Shown: positions 1 to 5,200 of the stretch, one piece after another
Layout of the letters: each line of letters starts with the position of its first letter
Position numbering within the stretch: the stretch's first letter is position 1
Assembly: GCA_003486645.1 (NCBI GenBank)
Contig: DNGI01000215.1
Location: forward strand, 1-9,607
Source: Cyanobacteria bacterium UBA11370
GTDB lineage: Bacteria > Cyanobacteriota > Cyanobacteriia > Cyanobacteriales > Coleofasciculaceae
Length of the DNA stretch: 9,607 bases
Reading direction: 5' to 3'
Position numbers and translations under genes: made by a program
The notes under the pieces: generated by a model
Told to the model about the DNA's origin: nothing
What the model saw: only the letters and a program-made list of their open reading frames with translations
Databases searched by the model: none

Positions 1-14
1 AAAGGACAGTAGAT

Positions 15-20
15 AAGGAG
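15..20 (+). promoter_or_regulatory. Ribosome binding site of crtR
   Basis: AAGGAG lies 11 bases upstream of the ATG at 32. It is a full purine-rich Shine-Dalgarno match and supports that ATG as the start. The promoter itself must lie left of the window. Confidence 0.6.
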
Positions 21-31
21 CAAAGACAACG

Positions 32-919
32 ATGTCGGAGGCCATAAAGCCGCTGACAGTGCCCAGAGAATATCTGGGTCCTCCCGATGAGTTTAATCTA
101 ACTTTACTAATGTTCATAGTAGCGATTGGGTTAGTCATCGTTTCGACCTGCGGCTATTGGCTGTGGGATTGGCCTGATCCGTACTGCTTTGGCATTAACG
201 TTCTGGCCTTACATATGGCGGGAACAGTCATTCATGACGCTTCCCATAATGTTGCCCATAAAAATCGGGTGGCAAATGCGTTGATGGGTCATGGGAGTGC
301 GCTGATGTTGGGGTTTGCCTTCCCAGTATTTACGCGGGTACACATGCAGCATCATGCTAACGTGAATGACCCAGAAAATGACCCTGATCATTTTGTATCA
401 ACAGGCGGTCCCCTTTGGTTGATTGCCGCTCGTTTTTTCTATCATGAAATCTTTTTCTTTAAGCGTAGGTTGTGGCGTAATTATGAGTTGCTGGAATGGT
501 TTTTAAGCCGTTTATTTGTGGCAACTCTTATCTATCTAGGATGTCAGTATGGCTTTTTAGGCTACATTATGAACTTCTGGTTTGTCCCAGCACTAGTGGT
601 CGGTTTAGCATTGGGATTGTTTTTTGATTATTTACCTCATCGCCCTTTTAAGGAACGCGATCGCTGGAAAAATGCCAGAGTTTATCCTAGCCCAATTCTG
701 AATCTTTTGATTATGGGGCAAAATTATCATTTGATTCATCATTTATGGCCTTCTATTCCCTGGTATAAATATCAGGCAGCCTATTATGCAACGAAGCCTC
801 TTTTAGAAGAAAAAGGCTGTCATCAATCTCTGGGACTGTTAGAAGGGAAAGATTTTCTTAGCTTCGTCTATGACATCTTTTTGGGAATTCGTTTCCACGG
901 AAAACCCTCTGATCACTAA
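32..919 (+). CDS. crtR: Beta-carotene hydroxylase CrtR
   Basis: This is a membrane di-iron hydroxylase of the fatty-acid desaturase type. In cyanobacteria CrtR hydroxylates beta-rings, turning beta-carotene into zeaxanthin and, in many species, deoxymyxol into myxol; it acts in the membrane with electrons from ferredoxin (family knowledge). The 295 residues match the usual CrtR length of about 300. All histidine boxes are visible: HDASH at 68-72 with a further H76, HMQHH at 104-108, and HLIHH at 233-237. H203 in LPHRPF and the NDPENDPDH stretch at 112-120 are also present. Hydrophobic spans lie at about 23-45, 52-66, 88-100, 162-180 and 183-200. The start (PREYL), the LGLFFDYLPHRPF region and the C-terminal LGIRFH all recall Synechocystis CrtR from memory. 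A CrtW ketolase is excluded because its boxes read differently (HDAMH, HHRHP-type). The ATG at 32 has a strong ribosome binding site. The gene stands alone and converges on the glycosyltransferase gene. Confidence 0.95.
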   Translation: MSEAIKPLTVPREYLGPPDEFNLTLLMFIVAIGLVIVSTCGYWLWDWPDPYCFGINVLALHMAGTVIHDASHNVAHKNRVANALMGHGSALMLGFAFPVFTRVHMQHHANVNDPENDPDHFVSTGGPLWLIAARFFYHEIFFFKRRLWRNYELLEWFLSRLFVATLIYLGCQYGFLGYIMNFWFVPALVVGLALGLFFDYLPHRPFKERDRWKNARVYPSPILNLLIMGQNYHLIHHLWPSIPWYKYQAAYYATKPLLEEKGCHQSLGLLEGKDFLSFVYDIFLGIRFHGKPSDH

Positions 920-935
920 TGCTTAATCGGGAAGT

Positions 936-1000
936 GATTGATAAGTAGGTAGAAAGAAATAGAATAATATTTACACTACCTACTTCGCGTTTAATCAATC
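936..1000. terminator. Hairpin between convergent genes, possible bidirectional terminator
   Basis: The 10-bp perfect arms AAGTAGGTAG (943-952) and CTACCTACTT (976-985) enclose a smaller stem, AAATA (957-961) with TATTT (968-972). Outer arms GATTGAT (936-942) and ATCAATC (994-1000) extend it past an 8-base bulge. It fills the gap between the converging crtR and glycosyltransferase genes and overlaps the last codons of the latter. There is no clean T-tract, so the terminator role is inferred from position and structure only. Confidence 0.4.
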
Positions 1001-2053
1001 TAGCAAAACAGCGAATCTATACAGCCAGTGCGGTTCTTCACTAAACAGAGAATTAAACTGGGTGATCAACCGCCCCAACGTTACTAAACCCTGCGTAAAA
1101 ATTACGATGGGCACAGCTAAAATTAATTGTGTATTGGTGATATTGTACTCTTCACTATAAACAGAAAATTGCTTGGTTAGATAATGAATTCTTCTAGTTA
1201 GTCGTTGGTTCAGCGAAAGCCGCTGATGAGTTGAACTCGCTTTAACCTCTTTCACACTCTGTTGTAGTAGTGGTTTTTCTACCTTTGCTTCTTCGACAAC
1301 ATTGGGTTCAAGGGGAGTTGTCAGAAAACGATCTAACCAGTAGTTATCATGACCCATGAGTAAGAACCTTAAAATATAGTACCAAAGATTCTGAGGAGGG
1401 AGATGATAAGCTCTAGCCTTAGCATTGCGCCAAATTTTTACCCCTTGATTTCGCATCACTCTGGAATGGACGCTGCAAGTCCCACGAAATATTTTTAAAT
1501 GATCGGGGATTGGATTTTTAGAGAAAAATTCCCTGCGAAACGCAACATTATTTAAATAGTAAAATTTGATCGGAGTTAATTCCGGCGAACTAGGTTGGCG
1601 ATGCAGCATATAATTCAAACCCATCGCTAATGTGTAAGCATTTTTAACTTCAATAACTGTTTCGCCACCAATAACATCAGCATCCGGCTTGATCGTGAAT
1701 GAGTCAAGAATGGCTTCCAACCACTCAGTTGTATAAGTACAGTCAGAATCACAGAAAACAATGATATCGCCAGTAGCTGAATTTGCAAGCAAATTTTTTG
1801 CTTGATAATACGTCAATTCCCTTTTAATATCAATTCGTTTTAGATTGGGAATTAATTCCTGCATTCGAGCCATAATTTCTGGTGGCATCAATCCATTGTC
1901 ACCAATAATCACTTCATTGGCTTCAGTAATTTTTTTGGTTTGATTAAGTAGAGAATCAAAGAGATGTTCTATTTCAGATGGATTGCAACTTGCCAGATTT
2001 TCTGTTTCAACGATTAGTGAAAAGGAGAGATGACTATCGTGAACCTGTTTCAT
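995..2053 (-). CDS. Family 2 (GT-A fold) glycosyltransferase, membrane-associated
   Basis: This is a predicted inverting glycosyltransferase that moves a sugar from a nucleotide-sugar donor to an unknown acceptor, perhaps a lipid or polysaccharide. The GT-A fold signs are in order. The N-terminal strand FSLIVETEN is at 11-19. EVIIGDNG is at 47-54. The helix with YYQAKNLLANSATGDIIVFCDSD (82-104) carries the metal-binding D102-S-D104. GGETVIE at 129-135 precedes the acceptor region. NNVAFRREFF at 168-177 is the usual acceptor-side motif, and FRGTCSVHSRVMRNQG (189-204) leads into the aromatic LWYYILRFLLMGHDNYW. A charged, variable stretch at 250-290 is followed by one likely membrane span at about 307-328. 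The start has AGAGG 5 bases upstream on the minus strand. The gene diverges from the M28 peptidase and does not sit in a polysaccharide cluster here, so its substrate cannot be inferred. Confidence 0.85.
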   Translation of the reverse strand: MKQVHDSHLSFSLIVETENLASCNPSEIEHLFDSLLNQTKKITEANEVIIGDNGLMPPEIMARMQELIPNLKRIDIKRELTYYQAKNLLANSATGDIIVFCDSDCTYTTEWLEAILDSFTIKPDADVIGGETVIEVKNAYTLAMGLNYMLHRQPSSPELTPIKFYYLNNVAFRREFFSKNPIPDHLKIFRGTCSVHSRVMRNQGVKIWRNAKARAYHLPPQNLWYYILRFLLMGHDNYWLDRFLTTPLEPNVVEEAKVEKPLLQQSVKEVKASSTHQRLSLNQRLTRRIHYLTKQFSVYSEEYNITNTQLILAVPIVIFTQGLVTLGRLITQFNSLFSEEPHWLYRFAVLLD

Positions 2054-2241
2054 ATATACCTCTTGTTTGTTCAGCGGTTACAACTATTTGTAATCCTGGA
2101 TAGAATAGGGATCGAGTTAGCTCAACATCATCCAGGTTGATAGATTGTGCAATATTCTAACCAATGCCTACCTAATGATGAAAAAAAATTAATATATTTT
2201 ATCTTTTCGCCAAGAAACAACATATTTAGGATTAGCGATTG
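2054..2241. promoter_or_regulatory. Divergent intergenic region (glycosyltransferase / M28 peptidase)
   Basis: This region must hold the 5' ends of both flanking genes. The clearest structure is an inverted repeat at 2076-2095: eight pairs, one of them G-T, with TTACAA and TTGTAA as the perfect core and CTAT as the loop. It lies about 22 bases upstream of the glycosyltransferase start, so it is either an operator or a leader hairpin. An A/T-rich run at about 2181-2205 precedes the peptidase gene. I could not pick convincing -35/-10 pairs. Confidence 0.35.
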
Positions 2242-3087
2242 ATGGAGCTAAATGAACATTTGCAAACACATCTAATTCAGTTGGTGCGCGATCGCGATCC
2301 CTATTTAGCAAGCGCTGGACATTTCTACGTACAGCAATACATTCACGAACAGTTAGAACAGTGGGGAACGGTAGAACGTCATGAGTTTAAGGTGCGCGGA
2401 AAAACCCATTACAATTTAATCCTTAATTTACCTTCTTTAAATGGGGAAAGAGAGAAATTACCTCCAATTTTAATTGGTTCCCATTACGATGCTGTACCGG
2501 GAACACCAGGAGCGGATGATAATGCTACAGGTGTGGCTGTGTTGCTAGAATTGGCAAGAGCATTTGCTGCTAAACCCTTGAAGTATCCAGTGCGGCTGGT
2601 TGCTTTTGATATGGAAGAATATGGTTTACTGGGAAGTGCTGAATATGCTGCGTATTTGTACCAACAAAGGCAACCTTTGCGTTTGATGCTTTCTTTAGAA
2701 ATGCTGGGATATTGTGATTCAACTCCCGGTTCTCAAAAGTATCCACCAGGATTGAAATACATTTATCCTAATACTGGTAACTTCATTGCGCTGATTGGTA
2801 ATTTAACTACCATTCCTGATTTAATTCGCCTCAGTTATAGTATTCGGAAAGTGGGAACTCCTAGTCAGTGGTTGCCAGTATTTAATAAAGGTTTGATGAT
2901 TCGTGCAACGCGACTAAGCGATCACTCTCCCTTTTGGGATCGAGGGTATCGAGCAATGATGGTTACAGATACAGCATTTATGAGAAATCCGCACTATCAT
3001 CAGCCCAGCGATCGCCTTGAAACCCTAGATTTAGATTTTCTGGTTGGTGTCTGTCACGGTTTGATAATGGGTATTCGGAATCTTTGA
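2242..3087 (+). CDS. M28-family zinc aminopeptidase-like metallopeptidase
   Basis: This is a co-catalytic two-zinc peptidase of the M28 (aminopeptidase Y/S, glutaminyl cyclase-like) family, which releases N-terminal residues from peptides. The metal and catalytic positions are all visible; numbering here counts the TTG at 2239 as residue 1. The zinc histidine is H82 in GSHYD, and the bridging aspartate lies in GADDNATG (91-98). E126-E127 in DMEEYGLLGS give the general base and a ligand, E154 is in SLEMLGY, and H254 is in NPHYHQPSD. There is no signal peptide or membrane span, so it should be cytoplasmic. At about 281 residues it is a bare catalytic domain without PA or accessory domains. Two adjacent starts are possible, TTG at 2239 or ATG at 2242. 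AGGA at 2228-2231 serves either one, and I prefer the ATG. Its physiological substrate is unknown. It has no co-transcribed partner in view. Confidence 0.88.
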   Translation: MELNEHLQTHLIQLVRDRDPYLASAGHFYVQQYIHEQLEQWGTVERHEFKVRGKTHYNLILNLPSLNGEREKLPPILIGSHYDAVPGTPGADDNATGVAVLLELARAFAAKPLKYPVRLVAFDMEEYGLLGSAEYAAYLYQQRQPLRLMLSLEMLGYCDSTPGSQKYPPGLKYIYPNTGNFIALIGNLTTIPDLIRLSYSIRKVGTPSQWLPVFNKGLMIRATRLSDHSPFWDRGYRAMMVTDTAFMRNPHYHQPSDRLETLDLDFLVGVCHGLIMGIRNL

Positions 3088-3171
3088 CCCACGAACCGTT
3101 ATACATAGCACTACGCATTGAGGTTAGGACATCCTTAATTGCTGAAACTATTGATTTTACAGGCTTTTACC

Positions 3172-3199
3172 TTCTGCCCTCTGCCCTCTGCCTTCTGCT
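3172..3199 (+). repeat. Cyanobacterial short tandem heptad repeat (TTCTGCC/CTCTGCC)
   Basis: Four consecutive 7-mers are seen: TTCTGCC, CTCTGCC, CTCTGCC and TTCTGCT. This matches the short tandemly repeated repetitive (STRR-type) sequences common between genes of filamentous cyanobacteria (family knowledge). A shorter relative, CTTCTGC CTCCTGC, occurs at 4395-4408. Confidence 0.75.
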
Positions 3200-3377
3200 A
3201 TACCTCACTTGTCACAGCCGGATTGCTTATCTTTTGCTAAATCTACCTTCAGACAGACGTAACGGGAAGGTTTTGCCTGCCACAATTTTTTGATAGAATT
3301 AGTATCTCTATTGTAGTGGAGCAAGTTTAATTTTAAAATAATATTTGGTTAATTCTAGGTTAATAAAATCTTAAAAA

Positions 3378-3415
3378 CCCTCCCCTTATCTCCCCATCGC
3401 CCTCCTCCATTTCCC
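3378..3415 (+). repeat. Pyrimidine-rich low-complexity tract
   Basis: Almost all bases are C or T, built from CTCCCC-like and CCTCCT-like units without a strict period. It lies about 20 bases upstream of the GTG start of the membrane-protein gene. It resembles decayed copies of the pyrimidine repeats seen at 4226-4277. Confidence 0.45.
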
Positions 3416-3436
3416 ATTGTTAAGCTAGGTGTTTAA

Positions 3437-4174
3437 GTGAAACTGAAGTTAAACAATTGGTCAACGCGACTTTTATATTTACTTTTAGCAACTGATTTTA
3501 TTTTCATCAGTTTGCATATCCTTTACAAAGCAACTGATTTTATTTCTGATCCCTTGTTTTCCTTAGAACAAGATCTCGGCTATGCAGAAGTGTTTCAATA
3601 TATCAAAGAGTATTGGATTGCACTTTGTTTAGGATTATTAGCTGCCACCAATCGGTCTTTAGTTTATTTGAGTTGGTCGTTACTATTTTTATATCTGTTA
3701 GTTGATGACTCTCTTCAAATCCATGAAACCTGGGGTGAGTCTCTGAGTCAGCACCTTAGTTTATCTCCCATGTTCAACTTGCGTATGCAAGATTTTGGTG
3801 AACTTATTGTATCAAGTTCAATTGGCTTATTTTTTCTGATTTTAATTGGTACTAGCTATAAGTTTAGCGATCGCCTATCCAGAAAGTCATCCAAGTATCT
3901 GATTGGAATGCTCTTGAGTCTTGCCTTATTTGGAATAGCGATCGATCTAGTTCATGTTGCGTTCCGTTCTTTTCCGATGTCCTCTTTACTAGGTCTTTTG
4001 GAAGATGGAGGAGAACATGGGGTGATGAGTGTTATTGCTTGGTTTGTTTTCTTACTTCCCGAGGCTTTACAATCAAAAAATTCAGTATTCCCATCGATGA
4101 GTTGGAAAGATCACTCTCACGAGGACTTAAAATCGGGGATAAAACGAATTCCAGAAAGCCAAAAGCAATCTTAA
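3437..4174 (+). CDS. Multi-pass membrane protein of unknown function with conserved-looking acidic/His motifs
   Basis: I do not recognise this gene as a named family. The 245 residues form a polytopic membrane protein with likely spans at about 12-30, 58-71, 74-90, 120-138, 153-172 and 193-208. The last 35 residues are polar and probably cytoplasmic. Charged residues sit at or inside the spans in a pattern that does not look random: D90-D91 with H96-E97 (VDDSLQIHE), D119 and E122 (QDFGEL), D170 with H173 (AIDLVH), and E189, D190, E193 and H194 (LEDGGEH). Clustered Asp/Glu/His in membranes suggests a metal site or an intramembrane enzyme, but this is inference. GTG at 3437 is the first possible start because a TAA codon directly precedes it in frame; AGG at 3427-3429 is the ribosome binding site. 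Pyrimidine repeats lie on both sides. No operon partner is visible. Confidence 0.7.
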   Translation: MKLKLNNWSTRLLYLLLATDFIFISLHILYKATDFISDPLFSLEQDLGYAEVFQYIKEYWIALCLGLLAATNRSLVYLSWSLLFLYLLVDDSLQIHETWGESLSQHLSLSPMFNLRMQDFGELIVSSSIGLFFLILIGTSYKFSDRLSRKSSKYLIGMLLSLALFGIAIDLVHVAFRSFPMSSLLGLLEDGGEHGVMSVIAWFVFLLPEALQSKNSVFPSMSWKDHSHEDLKSGIKRIPESQKQS

Positions 4175-4225
4175 CTGGAGGACTAGCTATAGCCAGTCTA
4201 AATGATTTGTTAAAACACCTCCCCT

Positions 4226-4277
4226 TTGTCTCCCTTGTCTCCCTTGTCTTTCCTTGTCTCCCTTGTCTCTCCTTGTT
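4226..4277 (+). repeat. Tandem TTGTCTCCC repeat with 9/10-base units
   Basis: The units are TTGTCTCCC (4226), TTGTCTCCC (4235), TTGTCTTTCC (4244), TTGTCTCCC (4254), TTGTCTCTCC (4263) and a partial TTGTT. Lengths alternate 9-9-10-9-10, so slippage or drift has blurred the period. It is a common kind of cyanobacterial intergenic repeat (GGGAGACAA on the other strand). Open frames crossing it on either strand are low-complexity artefacts. Confidence 0.75.
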
Positions 4278-4394
4278 CACGAATCAAATAGACTCGCTAT
4301 AGTAGATTTCTTGCCCTTATTTGGGGAAAGTTGCACACGGCAGAAATAATCCTAAAATTAAAAAACAAAAAGTAAACAGTATAAACCTTACCTC

Positions 4395-4408
4395 CTTCTG
4401 CCTCCTGC
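4395..4408 (+). repeat. Short heptad repeat pair (CTTCTGC CTCCTGC)
   Basis: These are two 7-mers of the same type as the array at 3172-3199. They lie just past the stop codon of the small secreted protein gene on the minus strand. Confidence 0.5.
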
Positions 4409-4417
4409 ATTTTTATA

Positions 4418-4849
4418 CTAGTTATCACTCGTCAAACGTTTTAGAACGTTTCCTTCAGGGGGTGATAAAGATTCGTCAGAATTCTCTGAATTGCGTGCCT
4501 TATCGGCTAGAGATTTCCATTTATCGCTAGCACTTTCTCGTGCCTTTTCAATCGCTTGATTGGTTTCCTCTCGGTTGCCAATCCAATCTTTAGTTGTATC
4601 TATACCCTCAAATATTGTTTGGGAAGCCTCGTCAGCTTTGTTACTACCTTCCTCTAAATCTAAGGGTTGTGAAGAGGTCTGTGCAACTGGGTAAAATTCA
4701 GTGGTTAATGCCAGAGGGTTCGCTGAAGCAGTAGTACCCGAAAAGTTACTGATTCCCAACCCAAAAAATAGGCAAATTTGCACTAAACACAAAGCGATCG
4801 CTGGGCGCACTTTATTGAGTTTTGGCTGAATTTTTAAACGGGGTATCAT
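4418..4849 (-). CDS. Small secreted or periplasmic protein of unknown function
   Basis: I do not recognise a family. The 143 residues begin with a basic N-terminus (K6, K10, K13, R15) and a hydrophobic core at about 17-35, followed by TTASANP, which fits signal peptidase I cleavage after ASA (residue 43). The mature part is about 100 residues, very polar, with little aromatic content and rich in Glu, Asp, Ser and Lys. Residues 75-122 look helical (FEGIDTTKDWIGNREE, then AIEKARESASDKWKSLADKAR), with an amphipathic pattern that loosely recalls LEA-like or low-temperature-induced proteins of cyanobacteria; that comparison is only an impression. The start at 4849 has no clear Shine-Dalgarno sequence. 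A TATAAG box read on the minus strand (4874-4879) could be a -10. A perfect inverted repeat, AAACGTT-TTAG-AACGTTT (4434-4451), lies within its last codons. It diverges from the GH13 gene. Confidence 0.6.
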   Translation of the reverse strand: MIPRLKIQPKLNKVRPAIALCLVQICLFFGLGISNFSGTTASANPLALTTEFYPVAQTSSQPLDLEEGSNKADEASQTIFEGIDTTKDWIGNREETNQAIEKARESASDKWKSLADKARNSENSDESLSPPEGNVLKRLTSDN

Positions 4850-4942
4850 GCTAGATAATAATTCACTAGACTGCTTATATTCTCTTTCAATAGTATCTCT
4901 AAACTGATTGAGCTTGCTTCATTCTAAAGGTAGATAAAATAA

Positions 4943-4965
4943 GGTGAGTATTGCTCACCCTACGT
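4943..4965. repeat. Short hairpin repeat GGTGAG-N5-CTCACC(CTACG)
   Basis: The arms GGTGAG (4943-4948) and CTCACC (4954-4959) flank TATTG and are followed by CTACG. Read on the minus strand it is GTAGGGTGAGCAATACTCAC, very like the small GTAGGGTGGGC-type hairpins scattered between cyanobacterial genes (from memory). It has no T-tract and is not a clear terminator. Confidence 0.5.
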
Positions 4966-5093
4966 CTTTATAGCGGCTAGTCTGCTTCAAGATAAAAATT
5001 GATAATTTTTAATTTTGAATTGTTTTTACGAATTATTATTAATGTTTTAACAAATTTTTATAAAAATTGTCTGTAATTCTAATGAAATTATTC

Positions 5094-5121
5094 TTGCCAT
5101 TAGAGATTCTCCTGCTATAGT
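5094..5121 (+). promoter_or_regulatory. SigA-type extended -10 promoter of the GH13 gene
   Basis: TTGCCA (5094-5099), a 16-base spacer, then TATAGT (5116-5121) with TGC directly before it form an extended -10. Transcription would start near 5128, giving a leader of about 70 bases. The A/T-rich DNA and palindrome upstream (5053-5068) could act as an UP-like element or operator. Confidence 0.5.
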
Positions 5122-5200
5122 TGTACAGATTCCCTTCAATTAATTTCTCCAATAAGTGGGGAGATCAAAGAAGAGAAAGAATTAACCAAAAAAATATCCT

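Larger units (their letters stand above)
3088..3436 (+). other. Intergenic region with repeats and a possible promoter
   Basis: I see no gene in these 349 bases. A weak open frame at 3084-3293 (TTG start) runs through a tandem repeat and looks spurious. Contents: the heptad repeat at 3172-3199; a possible extended -10 promoter, TGATAGAAT at 3291-3299 with TTGCCT at 3273-3278 (spacing 15, short); two GGTTAAT copies near 3348 and 3357; and a C/T-rich tract at 3378-3415 just before the membrane-protein gene. Confidence 0.5.
4850..5200. other. Divergent intergenic region (small secreted protein / GH13 enzyme)
   Basis: No gene is seen in these 351 bases. Contents: a possible -10 for the minus-strand gene (4874-4879); a short dispersed-type hairpin repeat at 4943-4959; a strongly A/T-rich stretch at about 4985-5095 that includes the 16-base perfect palindrome AATTTTTATAAAAATT at 5053-5068; and the GH13 promoter at 5094-5121. 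Confidence 0.5.

Noticed and set aside
32..919. CrtW-type carotenoid ketolase
   Set aside because: The histidine boxes and flanking sequence (HDASHN, HMQHHANVNDPENDPDH) are those of CrtR, not CrtW.
3084..3293. Open frame of 69 codons overlapping the end of the M28 gene
   Set aside because: It has a TTG start, overlaps the peptidase stop, and its middle (LLPSALCLLLY) is only the translated heptad repeat.
4032..4302. Open frames on both strands at the end of the membrane-protein gene
   Set aside because: Both shadow the real gene and owe their length to the TTGTCTCCC repeat, giving low-complexity peptides.
4434..4451. Perfect inverted repeat AAACGTT-TTAG-AACGTTT as a terminator
   Set aside because: It lies inside the last codons of the minus-strand gene, upstream of its stop, and has no T-tract.
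4321..4530. Open frame of 69 codons on the + strand
   Set aside because: TTG start without a ribosome binding site; antisense to the small secreted protein gene and crossing a repeat.
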